Source: an uncultured Eubacteriales bacterium (GTDB taxonomy: Bacteria; Bacillota; Clostridia; Oscillospirales; UBA644). Taken from it: a stretch of 64,000 nucleotides of DNA. The position numbers and the translations under genes were made by a program. Shown here one piece after another: positions 43,813 to 52,964 of the stretch. The notes under the pieces were generated by a model, which did no database searches, had not been told where the DNA came from, and saw only the letters and a list, made by a program, of their open reading frames with translations. Each line of letters opens with the position of its first letter. Within the stretch, counting starts at the first letter, position 1. The stretch is from contig CAKSBH010000006.1 in NCBI GenBank assembly GCA_934438175.1, forward strand, positions 1 to 64,000, given 5' to 3'.

Positions 43813-44781
43813 ATGAAGAAGTTTTTAGCCATTCTTCTTGCCGGTATGATGCTGGTTGCAATGTTTGCCGTTTGCTCTTCTGCTGACGACAATCTTTGCG
43901 ATATGAGCGATCAGGATGCCGTTGCCGCTGCACAGGCAAAGAAAGAAGAAATGAAAGCCCAGTACAATGTCTGGGATGTCTCCCGCCGCATCATGTGGCA
44001 GCTGAAAGCCAATCAGGAATCCGATCAGGTCAAACAGATGGAAGAATATCTGAAGACCTGGAAGAGCATCCTGGATGACGACTCTAAGCTCTACACGGCC
44101 GATTACTACGCATCGTTCGACGGCCTGCTGGAAGGCGTGTTCAGCATGTACCGTGTCAAATACGGTGTCAACAGCGGCTTTGCCAAGAGCGGCTGGTATG
44201 CAGCCAACGTCAACGATTCCGACAGCCCCTATGCTGTGGATCGTACGGTAGACGAAGCTTATGCTGTTCTGAACGAGAACTCCGACCTGTCCGACGCGGA
44301 CAAAGCCACGCTGAAAGCCATCGGCAAATACTATGTTGACGATGTTCTGACCAACATGCAGGCATGGGCGGATCTCGGCTTTGCCAAGTGGATGGCACAG
44401 ACCTCCGATATCGAAGGCCTGACCATTCAGCAGATCTTCAACGATATGTGCGGCACGGGTGTCCAGGACGACAACACCAACGAATTCGAAGATGCTGTCG
44501 AAAACAACACCCAGTACGCAAGATGCAGCGCGGAAGTCATCGGTGCTTCTGTGAGACAGATCGAAGCCAAGTATAAAGAAATGGCTCAGAAGTTCCCGGC
44601 TCTGCAGAGCTACGCCGACAAGTACAGCGCTTATGTTGAAGCCAACTTCGCCGGTGCTCCCACCCCCCCCACTCCTCCGAATCCGGATAACCCGGGTACG
44701 GCTGACATTGCCATCATCGCGCTGGCAGTTTCTTCCGTCGCTTCCCTTGCCGGTGCCTTCATCGCCAAGAAAAGCAAATAA
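43813..44781 (+). CDS. Abundant surface protein with degenerate sorting signal (322 aa)
   Basis: A signal peptide (KKFLAILLAGMMLVAMFAVCSS) leads a mostly helical 260-residue domain with no recognised family (NVWDVSRRIMWQLKANQESD, then KYYVDDVLTNMQAWADLGFA). A Pro/Thr linker PTPPTPPNPDN is followed by NPGTADIAIIALAVSSVAS and a KKSK end. This is the layout of a sortase signal, but the motif is NPGTAD where NPxTGD would be expected. The consensus promoter, AGGAGG site, strong terminator and less GC-rich codons suggest high expression. A run of eight C (44663-44670) lies in the linker. Function unknown. Confidence 0.75.
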   Translation: MKKFLAILLAGMMLVAMFAVCSSADDNLCDMSDQDAVAAAQAKKEEMKAQYNVWDVSRRIMWQLKANQESDQVKQMEEYLKTWKSILDDDSKLYTADYYASFDGLLEGVFSMYRVKYGVNSGFAKSGWYAANVNDSDSPYAVDRTVDEAYAVLNENSDLSDADKATLKAIGKYYVDDVLTNMQAWADLGFAKWMAQTSDIEGLTIQQIFNDMCGTGVQDDNTNEFEDAVENNTQYARCSAEVIGASVRQIEAKYKEMAQKFPALQSYADKYSAYVEANFAGAPTPPTPPNPDNPGTADIAIIALAVSSVASLAGAFIAKKSK

Positions 44782-44794
44782 GGAAACCAAAATC

Positions 44795-44830
44795 AAGATC
44801 CTCACAGACAAACTGTGAGGATCTTTTTTG
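44795..44830 (+). terminator. Terminator of the surface protein gene
   Basis: A perfect 13-bp stem AAGATCCTCACAG with its complement, ACAAA loop, followed by TTTTG. Confidence 0.93.
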
Positions 44831-44895
44831 TCCGGAAACGTCCGGGACCGCACGCAGCGCTTTGCCGGTTCCGCCGGGAGAATTTTTTGTATGAG

Positions 44896-44923
44896 AAACG
44901 CCTCTGGTCGGAGGCGTTTTTTT
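44896..44923 (+). terminator. Second terminator before the amidohydrolase
   Basis: Stem AAACGCCTC/GAGGCGTTT with a 6-nt loop and a run of T residues on the plus strand. It lies between convergent genes and may back up the terminator at 44795, or act weakly for the minus-strand gene. Confidence 0.75.
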
Positions 44924-44924
44924 G

Positions 44925-45728
44925 CTATTTCAGAAGTTCCTGCGCGTTGCGGCAGAAGATGCGGTCCCGCAACTCTTCGTCCCGCACGGCATCCCGCAAA
45001 AAAGTCACCTCGGCGGCGGGGTCGGACCACGGCGTGTCCGAGCCGAACAGAAGCCGGTCCGGACGGTGTTCCTTCAGAATGGAAAGGAGAAGCTCCTTTT
45101 CGTCCTGCCGCTGTGCGGAAAGGGACGTGTCAAACCAGATGTCTTCGCCCACCAGCATGTCCCGGACCTCTTTCGCCATCCGCAGACCGCCCAGATGCGC
45201 CGCTATCAGCTTCATCCTGGGATAACGCCGCAGAACGGTGCGGATCTTTTCCGGCGTGGCATGAATGTGGTTCGGGGATACGGGATCCAGCCCGGCGTGC
45301 GTCACCACAAAGAATCCCTGTTGCTCGCAAAGCGCAAAGATGCGGTCAAACCGTGCGTCGTCAATCTCAATGCCCACATAATCGGGATGGATTTTGATGC
45401 CGTCGATGCCTGCCTGCCGCAGATCGTCCAGCACTTCTTCCGGGGCGTCGCCCTCCGGATGCAGAGAGCCCAGCGGGAAGAAGAACGGATGAAGCCGCTT
45501 GGTTTCCATGGCAAAGCGGTTTACGTTTTTCTGCTGTCTGGCAGAGGTGGCAATGTTGCACACCACGGCACCGTCCACGCCTGCTGCCTGCAGAAGCCGT
45601 TCGGCACCGGCGCAGGTTCCGTCCGTCGTCGGCTTCAGTCCGGCTCCGGAGCAGTTTTCGGTCAGAACCGCCATGGCACGCGGCGCCAGCACGTCGGGAA
45701 ACTGATGGGTATGAAAATCAAGAATCAT
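44925..45728 (-). CDS. Amidohydrolase-2 family metal hydrolase (267 aa)
   Basis: A TIM-barrel metal-dependent hydrolase: FHTHQFPDVLAP at the start (HxH metal pair), GIKIHPDYVG, VVTHAGLDP, LIAAHLGG and LLFGSDTPWSDP with the metal Asp. This is the amidohydrolase-2 (ACMSD-like) group, whose members act on varied substrates. The start is ATG 45726-45728 after CGGAGAA; the longer upstream frame is antisense to the spore gene and not real. It is a single gene convergent with the surface protein gene. Confidence 0.88.
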   Translation of the reverse strand: MILDFHTHQFPDVLAPRAMAVLTENCSGAGLKPTTDGTCAGAERLLQAAGVDGAVVCNIATSARQQKNVNRFAMETKRLHPFFFPLGSLHPEGDAPEEVLDDLRQAGIDGIKIHPDYVGIEIDDARFDRIFALCEQQGFFVVTHAGLDPVSPNHIHATPEKIRTVLRRYPRMKLIAAHLGGLRMAKEVRDMLVGEDIWFDTSLSAQRQDEKELLLSILKEHRPDRLLFGSDTPWSDPAAEVTFLRDAVRDEELRDRIFCRNAQELLK

Positions 45729-45872
45729 AGCATTTCTCCGTTTGTAAACTTGTTTTTTCTTTTTGAACTTGTTTTCGGCTTTTTTCGTCCTGTCCGAAAC
45801 GGGTCGGTCCGTTTCGCCGTGTATAAAAGAGATGTTTCTGCGGCAAAATAAACGCCAAGGGGGAATTTCCGC

Positions 45873-47294
45873 ATGAAGATCAGCACGGTATTGGAAGAAA
45901 ACGAAAAAATCTTTTCTTCCCGTCTCAACATCGGTACCAATTACGATCTCATCATCAAGCATTTTGTGGTGGAATCCCGCCGTGCCGTTGTGTTTTTTCT
46001 GGATGGCTTTATCCGTGAGGATACGCTTTCCAAATTTTTTGAAAGTCTTTCCAAAGTCAGTGACGATACCTGTCCGCCGACGGCATCGGAGTTTCTGGAG
46101 CGGTACGTCATTTTCGGCGATTCCCGCGTGGAAGACGACCTGGACGCCGCGCTTACCGCAGTTCTCTGCGGCAACCTTTGTCTGTGCACGGAAGGATACG
46201 ATCAGGCGGTTCTCATCGATTTCCGGGAAAGTCTGCAGCGTAGCACCACCGAGCCGGAGAAGGAAAAGGTTGCCCGCGGCTCCAAGGACGGCTTTGTGGA
46301 AATGCTTCTGCAAAACGTCACGCTGGTCCGTCGCCGGGTGCGTGACCCGCATTTCTGCACGGAATTTCTGCGCATCGGCACGGTGACCAAAACGGATGTC
46401 TGCATCTGCTATATCGCCGACCGTGTTGACCGCAAACTGCTGAAAATCGTGCGCAAAAAGATGCGCGAGGTGAAAACGGACGGGCTGCCCATGAGCCAGC
46501 AGACGCTGTCCAACCTGATGATGGGAGCGGCGCGGTTCAACCCTTTTCCCAAATTCCGCTATACCGAGCGTCCCGATACCACCTGTGCCCAGCTTCTGCA
46601 CGGGGATGTGGTGATCTTTGTGGACAATTCCCCGTTTGCCACCATTCTTCCCGTCACGTTCTTCGACATCATGGAAGATGCCAACGATTATTACTTTCCG
46701 CCGGTCACCGGAATCTACCTGCGTATCGTGCGGTATCTGACGGCACTGGTCACCACCTTCCTCACGCCGCTGTGGTTTCTGGCTCTCTGCTATCCGCAGG
46801 CCGTGCCGTCCGCGCTTTCGTTTATTGTGCCGCAGGATCCCGGGGCGGTTCCCGTTCTTCTGCAACTGCTGATTTTGGAAATTTCCATCGACGGGCTGAA
46901 GCTGGCATCGCTCAACACGCCCACCCTGATGAGCACCACCATGAGCGTTCTCGGTGCCGTTATCATCGGTGATCTTGCCATCGACTCCGGCTGGTTCTGT
47001 GCGGAATCTTTGTTTTATATGGGGTTTGTCGCCTTGTCCAACTTCAGCATGCCCAGCTATGAGCTGAGTTACGCCTTCAAGTTTTCCCGCATCATCCTGT
47101 TGATCCTCACCGGTCTGTTCGGCATATGGGGCTTCGCTGGCGGTGTGGTTCTGATGTTTCTGATGATGCTGTTCAACAAGACGTTTCTCGGCTATAAGTT
47201 TCTTTATCCGTTCATTCCGTTTGATCCGCAGAAGATCCGCAAAAAAATCCGCAAGATGCTGGGCTACAACGATCCCCACGACAAAACGGCATAA
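45873..47294 (+). CDS. GerA-family spore germination protein, SpoVAF-like (473 aa)
   Basis: A membrane protein of the GerAA/SpoVAF family in the inner membrane of spores. The soluble N-terminal half includes EVARGSKDGFVE-like (here VARGSKDGFVEMLLQN), RRRVRDPHFCTE and DVCICYIADRVD. The C-terminal half has about five membrane helices with EISIDGLKLASLNTP, typical of the family. The length fits SpoVAF or a GerA A-subunit. No gerB or gerC partner lies nearby. GGGGG precedes ATG 45873. The 144-bp gap upstream has no clear vegetative promoter, as expected for a sporulation gene. It supports a spore-forming host. Confidence 0.9.
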   Translation: MKISTVLEENEKIFSSRLNIGTNYDLIIKHFVVESRRAVVFFLDGFIREDTLSKFFESLSKVSDDTCPPTASEFLERYVIFGDSRVEDDLDAALTAVLCGNLCLCTEGYDQAVLIDFRESLQRSTTEPEKEKVARGSKDGFVEMLLQNVTLVRRRVRDPHFCTEFLRIGTVTKTDVCICYIADRVDRKLLKIVRKKMREVKTDGLPMSQQTLSNLMMGAARFNPFPKFRYTERPDTTCAQLLHGDVVIFVDNSPFATILPVTFFDIMEDANDYYFPPVTGIYLRIVRYLTALVTTFLTPLWFLALCYPQAVPSALSFIVPQDPGAVPVLLQLLILEISIDGLKLASLNTPTLMSTTMSVLGAVIIGDLAIDSGWFCAESLFYMGFVALSNFSMPSYELSYAFKFSRIILLILTGLFGIWGFAGGVVLMFLMMLFNKTFLGYKFLYPFIPFDPQKIRKKIRKMLGYNDPHDKTA

Positions 47295-47321
47295 AAAAGA
47301 AAGTCTTTCGACTTTCTTTTT
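47294..47321. terminator. Two-way terminator between spore gene and fusion enzyme
   Basis: Stem AAAAAGAAAGTC with its complement, TTTC loop, with A and T runs on both sides. It serves the convergent genes 45873-47294 and 47322-49901. Confidence 0.9.
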
Positions 47322-49901
47322 TTATCTCTGTGCCTCAAAGAAGGCGAGAATTCCGTTTGCTATGCCGTCGGCAACCCGTTCCTTGTTTTCTTCCGACGAC
47401 ATATACCACGCAAATTCGTCCTGGTTGGAAACATACAGCGTCTCCAGCAGCACCGACGGGAATTCGCAGAAGCGTGACACCATGTAGTATCCGTTTTTAT
47501 CGCCCAACCGCTGCAGCCCGGTCGCTTCGGCAACCGCGGCGTTCAGCTGTTCGGCAAGCAGGGCGCTGTTGCGGAAGCACCACCACACCGATGTGCCGTG
47601 CGCGCTTTTCTTTTCCACCCAGTTGAAGTGGATGGATACGTTGATATCCGGCTTCTGCCGGCGGATGGCGGGAATGATATCGGCTTTCAGCCCGATTTTC
47701 CGCTCGCCGTTGTGTGTCAGCGTCACGGTCGCTCCCAGATTCTCCAGCCGCTTCTGCACCCGATGTGCCAGATCCAGATTGATCTCCCATTCCAGAACCC
47801 GTACGCCCCGGTAGACGCCCGAGCATCCCTCGGTGTTGCTGTGCCCGGGGTCCAGGGAAATCTCCATTCCCTTGAGGGGCAGGGAACCGTCGCGGGCGGG
47901 TTTTGGGTTTTTGTAGCGAATCAACAGCCCGGTATCCGTAAAGGATGCCTCATATCCGAAGATGTGGTTGGCGCGCTTGTAGTGCAGCCGGATTACCGTG
48001 CGATCCGCCCCCTGAACCAGAACCTCCGCCGACGAAAACAGATCTCGGCGCTCCCGCAGATCCTTCAGCTCAAAATACGGATTCTCCAGCCCCATCAGCA
48101 CCACATCCGTGTAGGTTTCCTCCAGCCGGATTGCCGTTGCCATCCGTTCGGAGCAGGGGATGAACAGAAGCGTATATTCCGGTGTTTCCCGCACCGTCAC
48201 CGTTCCCACCGATGCCGCATACAGCGTTTCATCCGTGGCAACCAAGTCGGAAATGTTTACATAATAGCCGTTGGTCAGACGTGCGAACTCGCCGTCCGAC
48301 TCTGCCACCGAGACCGCCATCCCGTTTACACCCAGCGCATAATCCACCGGTCCGTACCGGGCGGTATCCACCGGCTTCAGCATCATGTCACAGCGTGCCG
48401 CGCGGATAATCCATTTCCTGCCGATTTTTTCCGCCCCGCTCGCCATGGCAGGCGTTTCCTGCAGGGGCCTACCGATGCGGCGAAGCGTCTCGGCAACGCC
48501 GTTTACGTTTTCTTTCAACGATCCGTACCGGAAAAACGCCACACCGCGCACCTTGTTTTCGGTCTGCAGAACTTCCAGCTGCCGGGAGATTTCTCCGGCA
48601 TTAAACTCTTTGCGGTATGCGCCGAGCCCGATGATCAGCGTCACATCCGTTCCTTCGCAAACCTCGTTCCACCAGGAAGCCAGCGGTTCAAACGGAGCTG
48701 CCGGATGGTCGCATGCCCAATACAGTTGCGGGCAGATTTCATCGACCCAACCGTTCCGGACCCATGCTTTGGCATCGGCATACGTTTCTTCGTACGCCTC
48801 TTTCACCCGTCCCAGACCGGGCGTTCCGTCGGGATGCTGCTCGCTTTGCTTTGCCCAGATTCCGAACGGGCTGACACTGAATCGTGCCGCCGGCTTGGTT
48901 TTGCGGATGGTCGCCTGAACCTCACGGATCAGAAGATTCACATTTTCCCGCCGCCAGTCCGCCCGGTTTTCTCCGTTTCCGTAGCGGGCGTACGAAGCGT
49001 CGTCCTCAAATCCCTCTGCGTTTTCATAGGGATAGAAATAATCGTCAAAATGAATGCCGTCTACGTCGTAGCGCTCCAGAATCTCCTCTACGCCGTCCGC
49101 AATCATCTGCCGCACCTCCGGCAAGCCGGGGTCGTACCAGATGCCGGCTTCCGCACCGTTTTTCGCATGGTGCAGAACGGTCCGCTCCGGATACCGGACT
49201 GCCGGATTCGAGGCGGAAAGCCGCGTGAGCGAATGCGATGTCGAAGATACCCGGTACAGATTGATCCAGGCGTAAAGCGCAATGCCGTGTTCATGCGCCC
49301 GGTCGATAAAATATTCCAGAACGTCAAACTCCGCAGGGGTTCCCTCTTTTCCGGACAGAAACTTTGTCCAGGGATAGAGGTCGGAACTGTACAGGGCGTC
49401 GGAATACGCGCGTACCTGCAGATATACCGTGTTCAGCCCCAGAGAGGAGACATCCTTCAGAATGTCGTCAATTTCTTTTTTCAGCGCTTTTTCGGAAAGC
49501 CCCGGCTCGGACGGGAAATCTCCCGCCGCCGTGCTGATCCATACGGCACGCACCTCATGGGAGCATGTGTCCGGCTCCGGGGACGGCTTTTCCGAAGAAT
49601 CGCTTCCGGCTTTGCGGATTATTTCCAGAAGCCGTTGGGCATCGTTGCGGGTTATTTTTCCGTCTCCGTCCAGATCGGCAAGCAGCTTTTGCTCGGTCGT
49701 CAGCCGGAGATTGCCGTACACGGTACGCAGAATCAGGTTGACATCCTCCGTGTCCAGCTTTCCGTTCTTGTTCACGTCTCCCCGCAGAATTCCTTTTGCC
49801 AGAGCATCGGACGTTGCACGGTTGCCGAAAAAGAAGACGAAAACCGTCACGGCAACAACGGCAAGCATCAGAACAATCCGGATTCCTTTTTTTGCACGCA
49901 A
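47322..49901 (-). CDS. Dockerin-GHL10-amidase_3 fusion, peptidoglycan hydrolase (859 aa)
   Basis: A membrane anchor or signal (IVLMLAVVAVTVFVFFFG) is followed by a dockerin-like pair (GDVNKNGKLDTEDVNLIL and LADLDGDGKITRNDAQRL, about 41-95). Next is a GHL10/DUF187 barrel (about 115-460) with HEVRAVWISTAAGDFPSE, DVDGIHFDDYFYPY and VDEICPQLYWA, then a beta-rich region. The C-terminus (about 680-859) is a zinc amidase_3 with SLDPGHSN (H687), EWEINLDLAHRVQKRLE, VSIHFNW (H758) and the catalytic Glu of PSVLLETLYVSN (E820). Amidase_3 strips peptides from peptidoglycan; GHL10 relatives such as E. coli DigH cut denuded glycan. It lies 40 bp after the HIT gene. All key amidase residues are present. Confidence 0.85.
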   Translation of the reverse strand: MRAKKGIRIVLMLAVVAVTVFVFFFGNRATSDALAKGILRGDVNKNGKLDTEDVNLILRTVYGNLRLTTEQKLLADLDGDGKITRNDAQRLLEIIRKAGSDSSEKPSPEPDTCSHEVRAVWISTAAGDFPSEPGLSEKALKKEIDDILKDVSSLGLNTVYLQVRAYSDALYSSDLYPWTKFLSGKEGTPAEFDVLEYFIDRAHEHGIALYAWINLYRVSSTSHSLTRLSASNPAVRYPERTVLHHAKNGAEAGIWYDPGLPEVRQMIADGVEEILERYDVDGIHFDDYFYPYENAEGFEDDASYARYGNGENRADWRRENVNLLIREVQATIRKTKPAARFSVSPFGIWAKQSEQHPDGTPGLGRVKEAYEETYADAKAWVRNGWVDEICPQLYWACDHPAAPFEPLASWWNEVCEGTDVTLIIGLGAYRKEFNAGEISRQLEVLQTENKVRGVAFFRYGSLKENVNGVAETLRRIGRPLQETPAMASGAEKIGRKWIIRAARCDMMLKPVDTARYGPVDYALGVNGMAVSVAESDGEFARLTNGYYVNISDLVATDETLYAASVGTVTVRETPEYTLLFIPCSERMATAIRLEETYTDVVLMGLENPYFELKDLRERRDLFSSAEVLVQGADRTVIRLHYKRANHIFGYEASFTDTGLLIRYKNPKPARDGSLPLKGMEISLDPGHSNTEGCSGVYRGVRVLEWEINLDLAHRVQKRLENLGATVTLTHNGERKIGLKADIIPAIRRQKPDINVSIHFNWVEKKSAHGTSVWWCFRNSALLAEQLNAAVAEATGLQRLGDKNGYYMVSRFCEFPSVLLETLYVSNQDEFAWYMSSEENKERVADGIANGILAFFEAQR

Positions 49902-49941
49902 AATTTGATTTCCTCCGCTTTCTCTGTGGGGGAGTGGCGTT

Positions 49942-50289
49942 TTAGACCAGGGTTTCTCCCATATCTTTTCCTGCCAACAGATGGAAGTGGATATGGTGAA
50001 CCGTCTGCCCGGCGTCTTTCCCGCAGTTGTTGATAATGCGGTAGCCGCCCGTCAGCCCTTCCTGCCTGGCAACGGTGCGGATTGCCGCAAAGATCTTTCC
50101 GAGAACGGCGGTATGGAGCGATTCGTCAAAATCGTCCATACTGCTCATCAGGTGCTGTTTCGGAATAATCACAATGTGAACCGGTGCCTGCGGATGAATG
50201 TCCCGAAAGGCAAGTACATCCTCGTCCTCATATACCTTCGTCGAAGGAATTTCTCCAGCCGCAATCTTACAGAAAATACATGCTTCCAT
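49942..50289 (-). CDS. HIT family hydrolase, HinT-like (115 aa)
   Basis: A purine nucleoside phosphoramidase of the histidine-triad family. It has CIFCKIAAGEIPS at the start, FRDIHPQAPVHIVIIPK, and the triad HHIHFHLLAG. The length is normal. The gene lies 38 bp after alaS in a long minus-strand run. The Cys of CIFC is common in bacterial HinT proteins and may bind zinc. Confidence 0.93.
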   Translation of the reverse strand: MEACIFCKIAAGEIPSTKVYEDEDVLAFRDIHPQAPVHIVIIPKQHLMSSMDDFDESLHTAVLGKIFAAIRTVARQEGLTGGYRIINNCGKDAGQTVHHIHFHLLAGKDMGETLV

Positions 50290-50327
50290 CGTTTTCTTTT
50301 CTCCGTCCTTTACAGAATATGCAGAGG

Positions 50328-52943
50328 TCAGCGGGATAATGCCGCCGCGAACGCCTCAAATGCTTCGTCCAGCCGGGATGCGTCCCGTCCGCCCGCCGTG
50401 GCGCTGTCCGGACGTCCGCCGCCGCCACCGCCGCAGAGTTTTGCCGCTTCCCGGATCATGTTGCCGGCGTGTGCGCCGTTTTTCAGCGCGTCCTTGCCGA
50501 CGCCTGCGGCAAGCGTCACTTTGCCGTCCGCTACCGCCGCCAGAAGCACCGCCATGTCGGGATGCTCCGTGCGCAACTTATCACACAGGGAATGAAGCGT
50601 GTCGGCATCGGCATCCAGCCGCGCCGTCACAATCTTTACGCCGCCCGTTTCCCGCACGTTGCGCAGAATCTCGTCCAACTTGGATTCCGAAAGCTTGCCG
50701 TTCAGCTCCGCCACCTTCTTTTCCAGCGTACGGACTTCCGCAGTCAGGGCTTCCGCCTTGTTGGTCAGCTCCCGTTCGTTTGTTTTCAGGATGGCCGCCG
50801 TCCGTGCCAGAACGGTTTCTTTCTGCCGGAGAAGCGTCATCACGTTTTGGCCGGTCACCGCTTCAATACGCCGTGTGCCCGCCGCCACCGAGGATTCCGA
50901 GGTGATGCGGAACAGACCGACCTTTGCTGTGTTATCTTCATGGGTACCGCCGCACAGCTCGCACGAGAAGTCGCCCATTTTCACCACACGCACAACGCTT
51001 CCGTATTTCTCTCCGAACAGTGCCATTGCCCCCATTCTGCGGGCGGTTTCGGGATCCGTCTCGGTCGTGACGATGGCGTCTCCCTTCAGAATTTCGTTGT
51101 TTATCAGGTTCTCTACCTTCTCCAGCTCTTCTGCCGTCAGAGCCGCGAAATGTGTGAAGTCAAAGCGCATGATGTGCTCGTCCACATACGAGCCCGCCTG
51201 CTCTGCGTGCGTGCCCAGCGTGCGCCGCAGTGCGGCCTGTAGCAGATGCGCCGCCGAATGGTTGCGGCGAATGGCCTGACGCCGTTCATAATCGTAGGAT
51301 ACCGTTACGGTGTCGCCCACAGACAGGGAGCCCTCCGTCACCGTGCAGAGATGCAGATACACGCCGTCGGCTTTTTTGGTATCGGTCACGGTCAGTTCAC
51401 AGCCGGGCTTGGTCATTCTGCCGGTGTCGCCCACCTGACCGCCGCCCTCACCGTAGCAGACCGTCGCATCCAGAACCACCGAGCATTCGCCCTCATTCAC
51501 CGTTTCACGCGGCTCGTTGTCCACCAGAACCGCCACAACACGGGCAGTGCATTCCGTTTCCGTATAGCCGCGGAAATCCGTTTTGGGCAAATGGGACAGT
51601 GCTGTTTTTGCCGCATCCGACCAGCCGCTGATGTTGGCTCTGGCTCTACGCGCCATGTTTTTCTGCTCTGCCATCCGCTCACGGAACCGTTCCCCGTCGG
51701 AGGACAGTCCGTTTTCGGTCAGAATCTCTTCGGTCAGATCCGGCGGGAAGCCGTAGGTGTCGTACAGTTTGAACACATCGTCCCCGCTGATGACGGTGCG
51801 GTTTCCGGCTTTCGCGTCACGGACCAGATCCGCGAGAATGGAAAGACCGGCATCCACCGTCGCATCAAAGCGTTCTTCTTCCACCGAAAGGATCTTGCGG
51901 ATATATGCCGCCTTGTCCTTCAGTTCCGGATAGGCGTTTTCGTTGTCTGCAATCACCACGTCGCACAGATCGCACAGAAACGGATGCTGGATGCCCAGCA
52001 GTTTTCCGTTGCGGCAGCCGCGGCGGATGATGCGGCGCAGAACGTATCCTCTGCCTTCGTTGGAGGGAATGACCCCGTCGGAAATCATAAATACGGAACT
52101 GCGGATGTGGTCGGTGACAATGCGGATGGAAATATCCGTCTGCGCGTCGTCGCCGTACGTCTTGCCGCTGATGCGGCTCACCGTTTCGATGATGTTCCGG
52201 ATGGTGTCGACCTCAAACATATTGTCTACGCCCTGCATCACGCAGGCCAGACGCTCCAGACCCATGCCGGTGTCGATGTTCTTCTGCGCCAGCTCGGTGT
52301 AGTGACCGTTGCCGTCGTTGTTGAACTGTGAAAACACGTTGTTCCAGATTTCCATATACCGGTCGCAGTCGCACCCCGGCTTGCAGCCGGGTGAGCCGCA
52401 GCCGTATTTTTCGCCGCGGTCAAAATAAATTTCGGAGCAGGGGCCGCAGGGACCGGAGCCGTGCTCCCAGAAGTTGTCTTCCTTGCCCAGACGCACAATC
52501 CGTTCTTCCGGTACGCCGATGACATCCCGCCAGATCGCGTAGGCCTCATCGTCCTTTTCGTATACGGACGGCCACAGCCGGTCTGCAGGAATCTCCATCA
52601 CCCGGGTCAGGAATTCCCATGCCCACGGAATGGCTTCGTTCTTGAAATAATCGCCGAACGAGAAGTTGCCCAGCATCTCAAAATAAGTGCCGTGCCGCGC
52701 CGTATGTCCCACACGCTCCAGATCGGGCGTGCGGATGCACTTCTGGCAGGTGGTCACCCGATGACAGGGCGGCTCCTCTTCTCCGGTGAAATATTTTTTC
52801 ATCGGCGCCATACCGGAGTTGATAAGCAGCAGCGACTTGTCGTTTTTCGGAATCAGCGGGAACGAAGGCAGCCGCAGATGTCCCTTGCTTTCAAAAAACG
52901 AGAGGAATTTTTCCCGAATTTCGTTTAATCCCATGTAATGCAT
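50328..52943 (-). CDS. alaS: Alanyl-tRNA synthetase (871 aa)
   Basis: Charges tRNA-Ala and edits mischarged Ser and Gly. The catalytic domain has the class II motifs and GMGLERLACVMQG. The editing domain has NHSAAHLLQAAL and CELCGGTHEDNT with the zinc ligands. The C-terminal DHHA1 domain has CGGGGGGRPDSATAGG. The length is standard. ATG 52943 has AAAGGAG about 12 bases upstream; an in-frame ATG three codons later is an alternative. No T-box leader lies upstream, because ispE ends 21 bp before it. Confidence 0.98.
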   Translation of the reverse strand: MHYMGLNEIREKFLSFFESKGHLRLPSFPLIPKNDKSLLLINSGMAPMKKYFTGEEEPPCHRVTTCQKCIRTPDLERVGHTARHGTYFEMLGNFSFGDYFKNEAIPWAWEFLTRVMEIPADRLWPSVYEKDDEAYAIWRDVIGVPEERIVRLGKEDNFWEHGSGPCGPCSEIYFDRGEKYGCGSPGCKPGCDCDRYMEIWNNVFSQFNNDGNGHYTELAQKNIDTGMGLERLACVMQGVDNMFEVDTIRNIIETVSRISGKTYGDDAQTDISIRIVTDHIRSSVFMISDGVIPSNEGRGYVLRRIIRRGCRNGKLLGIQHPFLCDLCDVVIADNENAYPELKDKAAYIRKILSVEEERFDATVDAGLSILADLVRDAKAGNRTVISGDDVFKLYDTYGFPPDLTEEILTENGLSSDGERFRERMAEQKNMARRARANISGWSDAAKTALSHLPKTDFRGYTETECTARVVAVLVDNEPRETVNEGECSVVLDATVCYGEGGGQVGDTGRMTKPGCELTVTDTKKADGVYLHLCTVTEGSLSVGDTVTVSYDYERRQAIRRNHSAAHLLQAALRRTLGTHAEQAGSYVDEHIMRFDFTHFAALTAEELEKVENLINNEILKGDAIVTTETDPETARRMGAMALFGEKYGSVVRVVKMGDFSCELCGGTHEDNTAKVGLFRITSESSVAAGTRRIEAVTGQNVMTLLRQKETVLARTAAILKTNERELTNKAEALTAEVRTLEKKVAELNGKLSESKLDEILRNVRETGGVKIVTARLDADADTLHSLCDKLRTEHPDMAVLLAAVADGKVTLAAGVGKDALKNGAHAGNMIREAAKLCGGGGGGRPDSATAGGRDASRLDEAFEAFAAALSR

Positions 52944-52964
52944 TGTTGGTTTCGTCTCCTTTGA

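Noticed and set aside
39791..43939. A 1382-codon open frame on the minus strand
   Set aside because: It is antisense to two well-supported genes. High GC with G/C-rich third positions removes stops from the opposite strand. It has no family motifs.
45729..47279. Upstream extension of the amidohydrolase to a 784-codon protein
   Set aside because: The extension is antisense to the spore gene; ATG 45728 has a ribosome site and matches the family N-terminus.
52944..52964. T-box leader before alaS
   Set aside because: Only 21 bases separate ispE from alaS, so no T-box can fit.
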